Assembly (NCBI GenBank): GCA_030425425.1
Contig: JAUIAO010000023.1
Location: 1-64,000 of the forward strand
DNA: 64,000 nucleotides
Source: Bacteroidia bacterium
GTDB taxonomy: Bacteria; Bacteroidota; Bacteroidia; Cytophagales; Cyclobacteriaceae
Reading direction: 5' to 3'
Each line of letters begins with the position of its first letter. Position 1 is the stretch's first letter. This document shows positions 43,398 to 53,604 of the stretch, piece after piece. The notes under the pieces were generated by a model. It was not told the origin of the DNA, did no database searches, and saw only the letters and a list, made by a program, of their open reading frames with translations. The position numbers were made by a program, and so were the translations under genes.

Positions 43398-46112
43398 TTA
43401 TTTTAATTCAAATGCTTTTTTCACTATTTCTTCTTGTTCACTCTTGTGAACTTTGGAGTAACCTGTTGCCGGTGACGCCATGTCTTTTCTGGATACTAAG
43501 GTCAGGTCAAGATTAGATACTCGAAGCATAAAGCCCCATGCACCCATGTTTGAAGGTTCTTCCTGCACCCATACCAATTTTGGGTTGTTATATTTCTTTA
43601 GTATTGCTTCCAGTTGTTTTTTAGGGAAAGGATACAATTGTTCCAATCGGACAATAGCAACATCCTTAGCCTTTCTCTTCTGCTGCTCTTCCAGCAAATC
43701 GAAATAAACCTTGCCTGTGCATAGAAGTACTTTCGTCACATTCTTATTGGTTACGTAGCTGTCGCCAAGTACTTCCTGAAAGTTCCCCTTTGTGAAGTCC
43801 TCTAAAGGAGAAATCACTTTCGGGTGTCTCAGCAGTGATTTAGGGGAAAAAACAATACATGGTTTTCTAAAATTCCAGGTTAGCTGCCTTCTCAGAAGGT
43901 GAAATAAGTTAGCAGGCGTAGTGATATCTGCAACTACCATATTTTCCTGTGCAGTCATTTGAAGATATCGCTCCATTCTTGCGCTGGAATGCTCCGGTCC
44001 CTGACCTTCATATCCGTGTGGCAAAAGCATGACCAAACCATTCATTCTCTGCCATTTGGTCTCCGCACTGGTGATGAATTGATCAATCATCACCTGAGCA
44101 CCATTGGAGAAATCTCCAAACTGGGCTTCCCAAAGCACCAATGCATTTGGAGTAGCCATCGCATATCCGTATTCGAAACCTAAAACAGCATATTCAGAAA
44201 GCAATGAGTTGAATATTCTGAATGGTTCCTGATCATCTTGAATGTGATCGAGATTACAATAAGCTTCATTGGTATTAGAATCGAACAAGTATGAATGTCT
44301 ATGAGAGAAGGTACCCCTCTTCACATCCTGCCCACTCATCCTTACTATTTTTCCTTCAGACAGCAATGACCCATAAGCCAGCAATTCAGCATCGGCCCAA
44401 TTGAGCATTTTATCTTCATAAAAATGAGCATTTCGCTCTTTTAATAATTTTTCAATCTGACGAAGTGGCTTGAATCCTTCAGGAATGGTAGTCAATGCCT
44501 TGGCAACCTTCTCCAATACTTCATCACTGATTCCTGTTTCTGGAGACTTATCAAAATCTTCACGCTTTGATCTACCCAGAAAATGCCACTCTTCTTCGAT
44601 TTTTTGAGGCTTGTACGGCAGAGGCTTTTGCTTCACTTCATCGAGTCGATCCTGAAGTTGCTGCTTAAATTCTCTATCCAGCGATTCAGCTTTCGACTGA
44701 TTGATATCTCCCCTTTCAATCAATTTCTTTACATAGATTTCTCTCGGATTTGAATGCTTTGCAATCAAATTGTAAAGCTTTGGCTGAGTGAATTTCGGTT
44801 CGTCACTCTCATTGTGACCATGACGTCTGTAACAAAGCAAATCAATGAAGAAGTCTTTATTGAACCTTTGTCGATACTCCACCGCGAGGTTTGCAGCAAA
44901 AATGGCTGCTTCCGGATCGTCTCCATTTACATGCAATACTGGAGCATCAATGATTTTGGCAAGTTCTGTACAGTAAATACTTGATCTCGCATCATCATAA
45001 TCCGTAGTGAACCCGACCTGGTTATTGATCACGAAGTGTATGGTTCCTCCTGTCTGATAACCATTCAGGTTTGCCATTTGCACACATTCATATACTATTC
45101 CCTGACCGGCTATGGCCGCATCACCATGGATTAGAACCGGAATGGCTTTTTTCATATCACCACGATACTCATCATCTATCTGAGCTCTGGTGTAACCAAG
45201 CACCACTGGATCCACAGCTTCAAGGTGCGATGGGTTTGGAGCAAGCTTGATATATATCTTCTTGTCATTTACCTGTAAGTGACTGGAATATCCGAGGTGA
45301 TATTTAACATCTCCGTCACCCATGGTAAGATCAGGGTCGGTATTTCCCTCAAATTCCGCAAATATCTCTTCATAGGTCTTGCCCATGATATTGGCCAAAA
45401 CATTTAACCTTCCTCTGTGCGCCATCCCAATTACCACTTCCTCGGCTCCTAATTCAGAGGAGCGTCGAATGATTTTATCAAGCGCGGGTATCGTATTTTC
45501 TCCACCCTCCAGAGAAAATCGTTTCTGACCTAAAAATTTGGTATGAAGGAAATTCTCAAAAACTACAGCTTCATTGAGTTTCTGAAGAATTCGGGACTTT
45601 TCATCCTGACTTGGATTGATATCCACTCCTTCCGTTTCCACCTTGCTTTTCATCCACTCGAAATGCTCCGAGTTACGAAGGTGGTTATACTCATATCCGA
45701 TGTGCCCTAGGTAGGTGGTTTCTAATCTTTTTTTGATGTCACTCAAACTCGCCTTGCCTAATCCGATTTCCGAACCAACCTCAAATTCTTCATTCAAATC
45801 CGTCTCGGACAATTCGAAATTTTCAAGGGACAATCTTACATTGTGTTTTCGCCTTGGTCTTACAGGATTTGTATCAGACTTCAAGTGCGCACGTGAGCGG
45901 TGAGCATATATAAAGTTTCTGACTTTGATTTCATTGCTACTGTAACCATCAGCAGATGGCACAGATTCACCATATCGCTGCATCGAAAATTCAAATCCTT
46001 CGAAAAATTTTCTCCAGGACTCATCAACATTTTCCGGGTTGTCTTTGTAAGACTGGTACATTTGGTCAATGTACCCTACATCGGCATTCGAGATGTAAGA
46101 ATATTTATCCAT
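43398..46112 (-). CDS. sucA: 2-oxoglutarate dehydrogenase E1 (SucA)
   Basis: A 904-residue thiamine diphosphate enzyme that decarboxylates 2-oxoglutarate in the TCA cycle. The N-terminal E2-binding tail begins MDKYSYISNADVGYIDQMYQ; catalytic blocks include GMAHRGRLNVLANIMGK, HGDAAIAGQGIVYE and NNQVGFTT, with the TPP motif G-D-A and C-terminal LLPHGYEGQGPEHSSAR. First gene of the operon; a TATATTTG box lies upstream on the minus strand (46150-46157). Confidence 0.97.
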   Translation of the reverse strand: MDKYSYISNADVGYIDQMYQSYKDNPENVDESWRKFFEGFEFSMQRYGESVPSADGYSSNEIKVRNFIYAHRSRAHLKSDTNPVRPRRKHNVRLSLENFELSETDLNEEFEVGSEIGLGKASLSDIKKRLETTYLGHIGYEYNHLRNSEHFEWMKSKVETEGVDINPSQDEKSRILQKLNEAVVFENFLHTKFLGQKRFSLEGGENTIPALDKIIRRSSELGAEEVVIGMAHRGRLNVLANIMGKTYEEIFAEFEGNTDPDLTMGDGDVKYHLGYSSHLQVNDKKIYIKLAPNPSHLEAVDPVVLGYTRAQIDDEYRGDMKKAIPVLIHGDAAIAGQGIVYECVQMANLNGYQTGGTIHFVINNQVGFTTDYDDARSSIYCTELAKIIDAPVLHVNGDDPEAAIFAANLAVEYRQRFNKDFFIDLLCYRRHGHNESDEPKFTQPKLYNLIAKHSNPREIYVKKLIERGDINQSKAESLDREFKQQLQDRLDEVKQKPLPYKPQKIEEEWHFLGRSKREDFDKSPETGISDEVLEKVAKALTTIPEGFKPLRQIEKLLKERNAHFYEDKMLNWADAELLAYGSLLSEGKIVRMSGQDVKRGTFSHRHSYLFDSNTNEAYCNLDHIQDDQEPFRIFNSLLSEYAVLGFEYGYAMATPNALVLWEAQFGDFSNGAQVMIDQFITSAETKWQRMNGLVMLLPHGYEGQGPEHSSARMERYLQMTAQENMVVADITTPANLFHLLRRQLTWNFRKPCIVFSPKSLLRHPKVISPLEDFTKGNFQEVLGDSYVTNKNVTKVLLCTGKVYFDLLEEQQKRKAKDVAIVRLEQLYPFPKKQLEAILKKYNNPKLVWVQEEPSNMGAWGFMLRVSNLDLTLVSRKDMASPATGYSKVHKSEQEEIVKKAFELK

Positions 46113-46149
46113 TTATCGTATCGCAAGGGCGATTTTAGTTTAGAGTGGT

Positions 46150-46157
46150 CAAATATA
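46150..46157 (-). promoter_or_regulatory. -7 promoter element for sucA-sucB-lpd
   Basis: CAAATATA on the + strand reads TATATTTG on the minus strand, a full TAnnTTTG match 38 bp before the sucA ATG. The 327-bp divergent gap 46113-46439 otherwise holds only AT-rich sequence and the rpsP promoter. Confidence 0.5.
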
Positions 46158-46381
46158 ATATCTATTTCGTTAAGATTTAAACCGCTTATTCGCTTTAACA
46201 AATATCGATTCTATTTTACTGAAATTAAACGGATTAGATACCTACCTACTTGTGAACCTCATCACGGTCCAGATGTTTCAATGCTTGTCTGTTTTTTGAA
46301 CGATTGGAGTGTAAACACAACGTACAATTTTCTTCAGGTCAACTTTTTATTCAGATGCTTCCATTAGACTATTGATTTAGT

Positions 46382-46389
46382 TACTTTTG
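46382..46389 (+). promoter_or_regulatory. -7 promoter element for the rpsP operon
   Basis: TACTTTTG matches TAnnTTTG; the ATG of rpsP is at 46440. The -33 region lacks an ideal TTG. Confidence 0.5.
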
Positions 46390-46439
46390 CGGTTCTTTTA
46401 ACAATTTTGAATGGACGAGATCCATAAACAAAACAAATT

Positions 46440-47039
46440 ATGCCTGTAAAAATCAGACTAGCGCGTCGAGGACGCAAAAAACAAGCAATGTACGATATCG
46501 TCGTTGCAGACTCAAGAGCGCCACGAGATGGTAGATTTATTGAGAAAATCGGGACTTATAATCCTAACACGGATCCTGCCTCAATCAATATGAACGAGGA
46601 AAAAGCTTTTGACTGGGTAATGAAAGGTGCACAACCTACTGACACCATGAAAGCGATTCTTTCTTACCGTGGTATCCTTATGAAGAAACACCTTCAAGTT
46701 GGTGTGATCAAAGGAGCTATCACGCAAGAAGAAGCAGATCAGAAATTCGAAGCTTGGCTCAATGAGAAGCAAGGTAAAATCCAGGACAAAACGGATAAAC
46801 TCGCTGCTGACAAGGCCTCAAAAGCTAAAGAAAGATTGGATGCTGAGAAGAAAATTTCTCAAGACAGAGCTGATGCAATCGCTGCAAGAAAGAAAGCCGC
46901 TGAAGAAGCTCTTGCTGCTGAAGTAGCCGAAGCAAATGCGGACGAAACTGAAAAAGCTCTGGAAGAGGAGGGTAACGAAGCTGTAGAAGAAGCTGAAGCA
47001 AAATCCTCTGAAGAATCAACCGAAAGTAAAGAAGGCTAA
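46440..47039 (+). CDS. rpsP: 30S ribosomal protein S16 with long C-terminal extension
   Basis: S16 core in residues 1-85 ([34 protein letters not shown]). E. coli S16 has 82 residues; this protein has 199. The extra 110 residues are helical, Ala/Lys/Glu-rich and become strongly acidic at the end, which suggests a flexible coiled-coil tail on the ribosome surface. Extended S16 is known in Bacteroidetes. It is the first gene of the classical rpsP-rimM-trmD-rplS cluster. Confidence 0.95.
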   Translation: MPVKIRLARRGRKKQAMYDIVVADSRAPRDGRFIEKIGTYNPNTDPASINMNEEKAFDWVMKGAQPTDTMKAILSYRGILMKKHLQVGVIKGAITQEEADQKFEAWLNEKQGKIQDKTDKLAADKASKAKERLDAEKKISQDRADAIAARKKAAEEALAAEVAEANADETEKALEEEGNEAVEEAEAKSSEESTESKEG

Positions 47040-47051
47040 TCCATCGCGGTT

Positions 47052-47579
47052 ATGGGTTTTGATGAATGCTATCAATTAGGACATATTGTCAAAACACACG
47101 GACTGAATGGTGAGGTTACTTTCTTTTTGGACGTAGATCATCCAGAAGAATATCAGAATTTGGAATCAGTTTTCATTGACATCAATGGGAAGCTGGTTCC
47201 TTTTTTTATTGAGACGCTCCACCTTCAAGGGGACAAAGCGATTGTAGCCCTGGAAGAAATCGAAGATATCAATTCCGCCAAACCTCTTGTGAGTAAAGAA
47301 TTATATCTTCCCCTCAGATCTCTTCCCAAACTCAAAGCGGGACAATATTACTTTCATCAGCTCCCAGGTATGAAAGTTTTTCAGAATGAAAACCTGCTTG
47401 GAATTGTCAAAGACGTAATCCAACTCCCTAATAACAATCTATTATCTGTTGATTACCAGAATCAAGAGGTGCTGATTCCGATTTCGGATGAGATTGTGAT
47501 CAATGTGGATTTCAGCGATCAAAAGATAGAAGTCAATCTACCTGAAGGCCTTTTAGATATTTATCTAAGCTCTGACTAA
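47052..47579 (+). CDS. rimM: Ribosome maturation factor RimM
   Basis: A 175-residue 30S maturation factor that binds S19 and helps 16S rRNA 3' domain folding. N-terminal block CYQLGHIVKTHGLNGEVTF and PRC-barrel segment LLGIVKDVIQLPNNNLLSVDY with VLIPISDEIVINVDF. Located 12 bp after rpsP, in the expected order. Confidence 0.94.
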   Translation: MGFDECYQLGHIVKTHGLNGEVTFFLDVDHPEEYQNLESVFIDINGKLVPFFIETLHLQGDKAIVALEEIEDINSAKPLVSKELYLPLRSLPKLKAGQYYFHQLPGMKVFQNENLLGIVKDVIQLPNNNLLSVDYQNQEVLIPISDEIVINVDFSDQKIEVNLPEGLLDIYLSSD

Positions 47580-47668
47580 GAGTAGCTTTATCATTTTTGA
47601 TGGATCATAGTTGAAATCAATACGGTAATTTGGGATATTGAAATGAGTATTTTGAGATTTATACGAAT

Positions 47669-48343
47669 ATGAGAATCGACATCATTACATGCCTACCTGA
47701 ATTGTTCGAGGGCCCGATGAATCAGAGTATTGTGAAACGAGCTCAACAAAAAGGCCATGTAGCGATTCACATCCACAACCTTAGAGATTACTCCACGGAC
47801 AAACACAAACATGTGGACGACTATGCTTTCGGTGGAGGTGCCGGAATGGTTCTCACCATTGAGCCAATAGACCGATGCATTTCTGAATTAAAATCTCAAA
47901 GAACCTATGATGAAGTGATCTATCTGACTCCTGATGGTGAAACGCTCAAACAAGGAATGGCCAATCATCTCTCCTTGAAAGAAAACATCATTTTGCTCTG
48001 CGGACATTATAAAGGAGTAGACCAGCGAGTACGAGACCACCTGATCACGAAAGAAATTAGTATTGGAGATTATGTACTATCAGGAGGTGAATTAGCTGCC
48101 ATGGTTTTGGCTGATTCGCTGATCAGATTAGTCCCTGGCGTTTTGAATGATGAGTCTTCAGCACTAACCGATTCATTTCAGGATAATCTGCTAGCTCCAC
48201 CGGTATATTCCAGGCCAGCTGAATATAAGGGATGGAAAGTACCTGAAATACTCACTTCAGGACATGAAGCTAAGATAGAAACTTGGAGACATGAACAGGC
48301 TGTAAAGCGAACTCAGGAAAGAAGGCCGGATTTGTTGGAATAA
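47669..48343 (+). CDS. trmD: tRNA (guanine-N1)-methyltransferase TrmD
   Basis: A 224-residue SPOUT methyltransferase that makes m1G37 in tRNA and so prevents frameshifting. The knot motifs [35 protein letters not shown] and the N-terminal [13 protein letters not shown] and [10 protein letters not shown] are intact. Within the rpsP cluster after an 89-bp gap. Confidence 0.97.
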   Translation: MRIDIITCLPELFEGPMNQSIVKRAQQKGHVAIHIHNLRDYSTDKHKHVDDYAFGGGAGMVLTIEPIDRCISELKSQRTYDEVIYLTPDGETLKQGMANHLSLKENIILLCGHYKGVDQRVRDHLITKEISIGDYVLSGGELAAMVLADSLIRLVPGVLNDESSALTDSFQDNLLAPPVYSRPAEYKGWKVPEILTSGHEAKIETWRHEQAVKRTQERRPDLLE

Positions 48344-48400
48344 CGTGACATTATTCTTCAAAATAAATTCATCGGTATTACCAGATAATAATTAATTACC

Positions 48401-48408
48401 TATATTTG
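48401..48408 (+). promoter_or_regulatory. Internal -7 promoter element ahead of rplS
   Basis: TATATTTG is a full TAnnTTTG match 42 bp before the rplS ATG, in the 106-bp gap after trmD. It would let L19 be made in excess of RimM/TrmD. The -33 word (TTA) is weak. Confidence 0.5.
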
Positions 48409-48449
48409 CACTCCTTTTTGGGAAATACTCTATTTAGATAGCGAAAGAC

Positions 48450-48803
48450 ATGAGCGACTTGATCAAATTTGTTGAAGAAGAGAATAAAGCAATAAAAGAA
48501 CAGCATCCTTCTTTTGGGCCTGGTGATACCGTCAATATTCACTACAAAATTAAAGAAGGAGACAAGGAACGTATACAGCAGTTCAAAGGAACAGTGCTTC
48601 AGATAAGAAATCAAGGTACGAATGGAGAAACATTCACCGTAAGAAAGATTTCAAGTGGTGTTGGTGTAGAAAGAATCTTCCCAATTGTATCACCTTTCAT
48701 TGATAAGATCGAGGTGCTTAGAAAAGGAAAAGTTAGAAGAGCAAAACTATTCTACCTCAGAGGAAGAAAAGGTAAAGCAGCAAGAATCAAAGAAAAAATC
48801 TGA
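48450..48803 (+). CDS. rplS: 50S ribosomal protein L19
   Basis: L19, 117 residues: [46 protein letters not shown] and the basic C-terminal [22 protein letters not shown] (the final 20 or so residues). It bridges the subunits near the 30S interface. Last gene of the cluster. Confidence 0.98.
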   Translation: MSDLIKFVEEENKAIKEQHPSFGPGDTVNIHYKIKEGDKERIQQFKGTVLQIRNQGTNGETFTVRKISSGVGVERIFPIVSPFIDKIEVLRKGKVRRAKLFYLRGRKGKAARIKEKI

Positions 48804-48825
48804 TTTCAGAAATTCAAGATACAGT

Positions 48826-48853
48826 AAGCCAACTTTCAGAGTTGGCTTTTTTT
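48826..48853 (+). terminator. Intrinsic terminator after rplS
   Basis: AAGCCAACT (48826-48834) pairs with AGTTGGCTT (48840-48848) and continues into a run of seven T. Confidence 0.9.
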
Positions 48854-48913
48854 GTTTTTAATCACCTCTGTTTGGGCCAATTGGTCTGACTATTTGACAG
48901 AATATTCGCTTAA

Positions 48914-48947
48914 TTTGCTCCTCATTTAGAGTGCTGCATCATATTTG
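48914..48947 (+). promoter_or_regulatory. Possible promoter for dapF
   Basis: TTTG (48914-48917) and CATATTTG (48940-48947, one mismatch to TAnnTTTG) are 22 bp apart; the dapF ATG is at 48961, so the leader would be very short. Confidence 0.35.
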
Positions 48948-48960
48948 TTGATTTAGGGAT

Positions 48961-49740
48961 ATGCATTTAGATTTTTATAAATATCAGGGAACAGGCAACG
49001 ACTTTGTCATGATAGATGATAGAGCGCTTGTATTTCCGATGGAAAATAAAAAACTGATCGGTCACTTGTGCGATCGTAAAATGGGAATCGGTGCAGATGG
49101 CGTGATACTGATTCAAAATCATCCCGATTTAGATTTCAAAATGGTGTATTTCAATCCGGATGGCAGCCAGAGCCTATGTGGAAATGGCAGTAGATGTGCC
49201 ATAGCATTCGCAAAAGCTTTGGGAATCATTAAGGAGAAAACGGTATTTGAAACAACTGATGGTGTACATGACGCATTTTTTGATGGGGATATTGTGCATT
49301 TCCACCTTCATGATGTAAAAGAAGTTTCACAGTTTGGTCAAGACTGGTTTATCAATACCGGGTCACCTCATTATGTAAAAATCGTAGAAAGCACAGATAA
49401 AGTGGATATTATCCCAGAAGGGAGTTCTATCAGGTACAGTGATAGATTTGAGGGAGGAACGAATGTTAATTTCGTAGAAAAAACGAAAGATGGTATCGTC
49501 GTAAGAACATATGAAAGGGGCGTAGAAAATGAAACACTCTCTTGCGGGACAGGAGTGACGGCTTGCGCAATTGCATCCAGTTTTTTTAATTATGAAAGCC
49601 CTGTAAAAGTCGCAACTAAAGGAGGTGAACTTACTGTGTCCTTCGATCAAACAGAAAACAATACGTTTGAAAACATTTACCTGGCAGGTCCGGCCAAATT
49701 CGTTTTCAAAGGAAACATTGAACTGTCAAAAAACAATTGA
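48961..49740 (+). CDS. dapF: Diaminopimelate epimerase
   Basis: A 259-residue epimerase converting LL- to meso-diaminopimelate for lysine and peptidoglycan. Both catalytic cysteines are present: C73 in LCGNGSRCA and C195 in SCGTGVTACA. The N-terminus YQGTGNDFVMIDDR is typical. Likely shares a transcript with secA, 25 bp downstream. Confidence 0.96.
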   Translation: MHLDFYKYQGTGNDFVMIDDRALVFPMENKKLIGHLCDRKMGIGADGVILIQNHPDLDFKMVYFNPDGSQSLCGNGSRCAIAFAKALGIIKEKTVFETTDGVHDAFFDGDIVHFHLHDVKEVSQFGQDWFINTGSPHYVKIVESTDKVDIIPEGSSIRYSDRFEGGTNVNFVEKTKDGIVVRTYERGVENETLSCGTGVTACAIASSFFNYESPVKVATKGGELTVSFDQTENNTFENIYLAGPAKFVFKGNIELSKNN

Positions 49741-49765
49741 TTTAAAATAATTAACTCATATATAC

Positions 49766-52700
49766 ATGTTAGATATAGTCACTAAAGGATTAGCCAAGGT
49801 TTTCGGCACAAAAGCCGAAAAGGATATCAAATCTGTGATGCCACTTGTAGCAAGTGTAAATAAGGAATATACCAAGCTCAACGGTATCAGTGATGACGAC
49901 TTACGAAACAAAACCGCAGAGTTAAAAAACATTATTGCTGAGAAACTCAAGCATATCGATGATGAACTCAGCTCACTACATGCTCAGGTTGGCGATGAAA
50001 GTACGCTAGACATTCTTGAAAAAGAACAGATTTTTGAAAAAATAGATGCACTAGAATCTCAGAGGGATGAGAATCTGGAAGATGTTTTGCAGGAAATTCT
50101 TCCACAGGCCTTTGCAGTAGTAAAAGAAACCGCACGACGACTAACAGAAAACAAGCAGTTAGTGGTGGAAGCCACTACTATGGATCGCGAACTGGCTCTT
50201 AATTACGAGAACATCCAAATAGATGGAGATACTGCAACATGGTCTAATAAGTGGAAGGCAGCAGGAACCGAGGTAGAGTGGAATATGATCCACTACGATG
50301 TACAGCTAATTGGAGGAATCACACTTCATCAGGGAAAAATTGCTGAGATGGCAACTGGTGAGGGTAAAACACTCGTAGCTACGCTACCTGCTTACCTCAA
50401 TGCATTGGCAGGAAGAGGAGTACACGTGGTAACAGTCAATGATTATCTGGCCAAACGTGACTCTGAGTGGAATGCACCGATATTCCAATTTCACGGATTA
50501 AAAGTTGATTGCATTGATAAGCATCAACCAAACTCACCTGAGAGAAGAGCAGCTTATCAATGTGATATTATCTACGGAACTAACAATGAATTTGGCTTTG
50601 ATTACTTGCGTGACAACATGGCAAGAAGCCCTGAAGAACTTGTTCAGGGAAAACATCATTATGCAATGGTCGATGAAGTGGATTCAGTATTGGTAGATGA
50701 AGCCAGAACTCCATTGATCATTTCTGGCCCGATTCCGAAAGGTGACGAGCATGAGTTTTATGATCTGAAACCTAGAATCAACAAACTAGTAGAAGCTCAG
50801 AAAAAGCTAGTAGGCGACTATTACAATCAAGCAAAAAAACTCATCAAAGAAGGCAAAGACTCTGAGGCGGGAACACCACTTTTTCGTGCTTACAGGGGAC
50901 TGCCGAAGTACAAACCTTTGATCAAATTGCTCAGTGAGACTGGTGTAAGAGCCATCCTGCAAAAAACCGAAAACTATTACCTGCAGGACAATCAGAAAAT
51001 GATGCCTGAAGCAGATGAGCCTCTTTTCTTCACTATCGATGAAAAGAATAACAGCATTGATCTTACGGAAAAAGGAATTGACCTGATCACAGGAGCAGGT
51101 GAAGATGCAAACTTTTTCATCTTGCCAGATATAGGAGCGGAGGTAGCTCAGCTAGAAAATGCTACTGATCTGGAAGACAGTGACAAGCTCAAGAAGAAAG
51201 AAGAAGTCATACAAGACTATAGTGTAAAAGCACAGCGAATTCACAGTGTAAACCAGTTACTCAGGGCTTATTGCCTCTACGAAAAGGATACTGAATACAT
51301 TGTCGTAGACGATAAGGTGAAAATCGTAGATGAGCAAACAGGTCGTGTAATGGAAGGCAGAAGGTATTCTGACGGCCTACATCAGGCCATAGAAGCCAAG
51401 GAAAATGTAAAAGTAGAAGACGCCACTCAAACTTACGCTACCATCACTTTGCAGAACTATTTCAGGATGTACCACAAATTGGCTGGTATGACTGGTACGG
51501 CAGAGACAGAGGCAGGCGAGCTTTGGGATATTTATAAATTGGATGTGGTGGTCATCCCTACTAACAAACCAATTGTCCGTGATGACAAGGATGACAAAGT
51601 ATATAAAACCATTCGTGAAAAATTCAATGCTGTAGTTGATGAGATCGTAGACCTAAGGAGTAAGGGAAGACCTATATTGGTAGGTACTACTTCTGTAGAA
51701 ATTTCAGAAATCCTGAGCCGAATGCTCAAGATCAAGAATATCGATCATCAGGTATTGAACGCCAAGCAGCACGCCAGAGAAGCCGACGTAGTAGCAGAAG
51801 CTGGAAAACCAGGCACCGTAACCATCGCTACCAACATGGCTGGTAGAGGTACGGATATTAAGCTTACACCGGAAGCAAAAGCCGCCGGAGGACTAGCGAT
51901 TATCGGTACCGAAAGGCACGAATCTCGTCGTGTAGACAGACAGCTTAGAGGTCGATCGGGACGTCAGGGAGATCCCGGGTCTTCACAGTTTTATGTATCG
52001 CTGGAAGATAACCTCATGCGTTTGTTCATGAGTGATAGAGTTGCCAAAATCATGGACAAACTCGGACTTCAAGAAGGTGAAGTGATCCAACATAGCATGA
52101 TTACCAAGTCGATAGAACGAGCTCAGAAAAAGGTGGAGGAAAACAACTTCGCCATTCGAAAGCGATTGCTGGAGTATGATGATGTAATGAACTCTCAGCG
52201 AGAGGTCATTTATAAGCGGAGAAGAAACGCGCTATATGGAGAGCGATTAGAGTTGGATATCAATAATATGCTTTATGATACCTGCGAGGATATCGCTTTG
52301 AACTCCAAAATGGAAAATAATCTGGACAGCCTGAAACTGAATACTCTAAGTGTATTAGGTGTGGATTTCCAGATAGATCAAGAAACTTTAGCCTCTACAA
52401 CCGAAGCAGATCTAACCACCAAACTATTCGATGCATCAAAAGAGCACTATTCACTCAAAAACAATAATCTGATTGATCGGGCACTGCCTTTGCTGAAGCA
52501 AATACAAAAGGACAAAGGAGCTACTGTAAAAGATGTGCTTGTACCATTTACTGATGGCAAGAAACAATTGGGAATCGCAGCGGATCTAGAGAAGTCGGTC
52601 AGCACTGAAGGTCGTGAAATGATTCATGCCATGGAAAAAATGGTTACACTTCAGCTGATTGACCAGATGTGGAAAGAACATTTGCGTGAAATGGATGACT

Positions 52701-53122
52701 TGAAGCAATCTGTACAGAATGCTGTTTATGAGCAGAAAGATCCATTAATCGTTTATAAGTTCGAAGGGTTTGAATTGTTCAAAGGGTTGTTAGGTAAAAT
52801 CAACGAAGAGTGTACCAGCTTCCTAATGAAAGCACTCATTCCTATTGAAGCACCAGACGAAGTAAAAGAAGCCAGAGCTCAGAGAACTAAACAAAACTAT
52901 AAGGAATCAAAAGAAGACACAGGATCTTTGCTGAACAGAGGTCAGGCAAATACCAACAGGCCTCCTGCTGAAAAAGTAAAACCTGCCAAAACGATCAAGA
53001 TTGCCAATAGAAATCAGCGAGTCACCGTTCAGTACTCTGACGGTTCGGTAAAAAAAGACGTAAAGTTCAAAACTGTAGAACAAGACATTAGAGATAACAA
53101 ATGCGTGCTACTAGATTCTTAA
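49766..53122 (+). CDS. secA: Preprotein translocase ATPase SecA
   Basis: A 1118-residue motor that drives proteins through SecYEG. Walker A GEGKT is at residues 198-202, about 95 residues later than in E. coli SecA (901 residues), because of an insertion roughly at residues 50-165 with a charged coiled-coil look. The DEVD box (MVDEVDSVLVDEARTPLI), preprotein cross-linking domain, NMAGRGTDIKL and GRSGRQGDPGSSQF are intact. The C-terminus ends without the usual CxCx8CH zinc motif. It overlaps the next gene by 22 bp. Confidence 0.97.
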   Translation: MLDIVTKGLAKVFGTKAEKDIKSVMPLVASVNKEYTKLNGISDDDLRNKTAELKNIIAEKLKHIDDELSSLHAQVGDESTLDILEKEQIFEKIDALESQRDENLEDVLQEILPQAFAVVKETARRLTENKQLVVEATTMDRELALNYENIQIDGDTATWSNKWKAAGTEVEWNMIHYDVQLIGGITLHQGKIAEMATGEGKTLVATLPAYLNALAGRGVHVVTVNDYLAKRDSEWNAPIFQFHGLKVDCIDKHQPNSPERRAAYQCDIIYGTNNEFGFDYLRDNMARSPEELVQGKHHYAMVDEVDSVLVDEARTPLIISGPIPKGDEHEFYDLKPRINKLVEAQKKLVGDYYNQAKKLIKEGKDSEAGTPLFRAYRGLPKYKPLIKLLSETGVRAILQKTENYYLQDNQKMMPEADEPLFFTIDEKNNSIDLTEKGIDLITGAGEDANFFILPDIGAEVAQLENATDLEDSDKLKKKEEVIQDYSVKAQRIHSVNQLLRAYCLYEKDTEYIVVDDKVKIVDEQTGRVMEGRRYSDGLHQAIEAKENVKVEDATQTYATITLQNYFRMYHKLAGMTGTAETEAGELWDIYKLDVVVIPTNKPIVRDDKDDKVYKTIREKFNAVVDEIVDLRSKGRPILVGTTSVEISEILSRMLKIKNIDHQVLNAKQHAREADVVAEAGKPGTVTIATNMAGRGTDIKLTPEAKAAGGLAIIGTERHESRRVDRQLRGRSGRQGDPGSSQFYVSLEDNLMRLFMSDRVAKIMDKLGLQEGEVIQHSMITKSIERAQKKVEENNFAIRKRLLEYDDVMNSQREVIYKRRRNALYGERLELDINNMLYDTCEDIALNSKMENNLDSLKLNTLSVLGVDFQIDQETLASTTEADLTTKLFDASKEHYSLKNNNLIDRALPLLKQIQKDKGATVKDVLVPFTDGKKQLGIAADLEKSVSTEGREMIHAMEKMVTLQLIDQMWKEHLREMDDLKQSVQNAVYEQKDPLIVYKFEGFELFKGLLGKINEECTSFLMKALIPIEAPDEVKEARAQRTKQNYKESKEDTGSLLNRGQANTNRPPAEKVKPAKTIKIANRNQRVTVQYSDGSVKKDVKFKTVEQDIRDNKCVLLDS

Positions 53123-53604
53123 TATTGATTTTTGCAGTGCTCAGTGCATGTAAAACCAGTCAGGTCACGTCCTCCAGAACGGAACCTTATCGAGAAGATC
53201 TATCTGGACTTAGAATGGATTTATCTACCGGAGAAGAAACGGCAAAAGAGGATACGACTCAAATTGCAGTTGAACAGGTAACTCCAGAAGGTCACATCAA
53301 ATCTGAACTCGACAGCATCAATAAAATCATAATTGAAAAAAATCGTCGGCAAAAATTTGTGGATGGCTACACCATTCAAATTTACACTGGTATAGATAGA
53401 GAAGCTGCGGCACTGGTCAGGCAAAAAGCCAACGAATTGGAGCTGGATATAGAACCTGTAATAGAATACATTCAGCCTAATTACAAAGTAAAAGTGGGTC
53501 AATATCTCAATAGGCTAAAGGCGCATGAGGTATATGAAGCACTTAAAATAGAATTTCCACTCGCACTCCTGATACCAGAAAGAATAGAAGTAGACTATGA
53601 CTGA
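53101..53604 (+). CDS. SPOR-domain lipoprotein
   Basis: A 167-residue lipoprotein: signal and lipobox LILIFAVLSAC with the anchor cysteine at residue 17, a linker, and a C-terminal SPOR domain (about residues 90-160: YTIQIYTGIDREAAALVRQKA, YKVKVGQYLNRLKAHEVYEAL). SPOR domains bind denuded peptidoglycan glycan strands, often at division sites. It overlaps secA by 22 bp and the amidohydrolase by 8 bp, so it is part of the secA transcript. Confidence 0.85.
   Translation: MRATRFLILIFAVLSACKTSQVTSSRTEPYREDLSGLRMDLSTGEETAKEDTTQIAVEQVTPEGHIKSELDSINKIIIEKNRRQKFVDGYTIQIYTGIDREAAALVRQKANELELDIEPVIEYIQPNYKVKVGQYLNRLKAHEVYEALKIEFPLALLIPERIEVDYD

Noticed and set aside
45900..46367. 155-codon + strand frame running from sucA antisense into the intergenic gap
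   Set aside because: It begins inside the antisense of sucA, has no recognisable domain and crosses the divergent promoter region.
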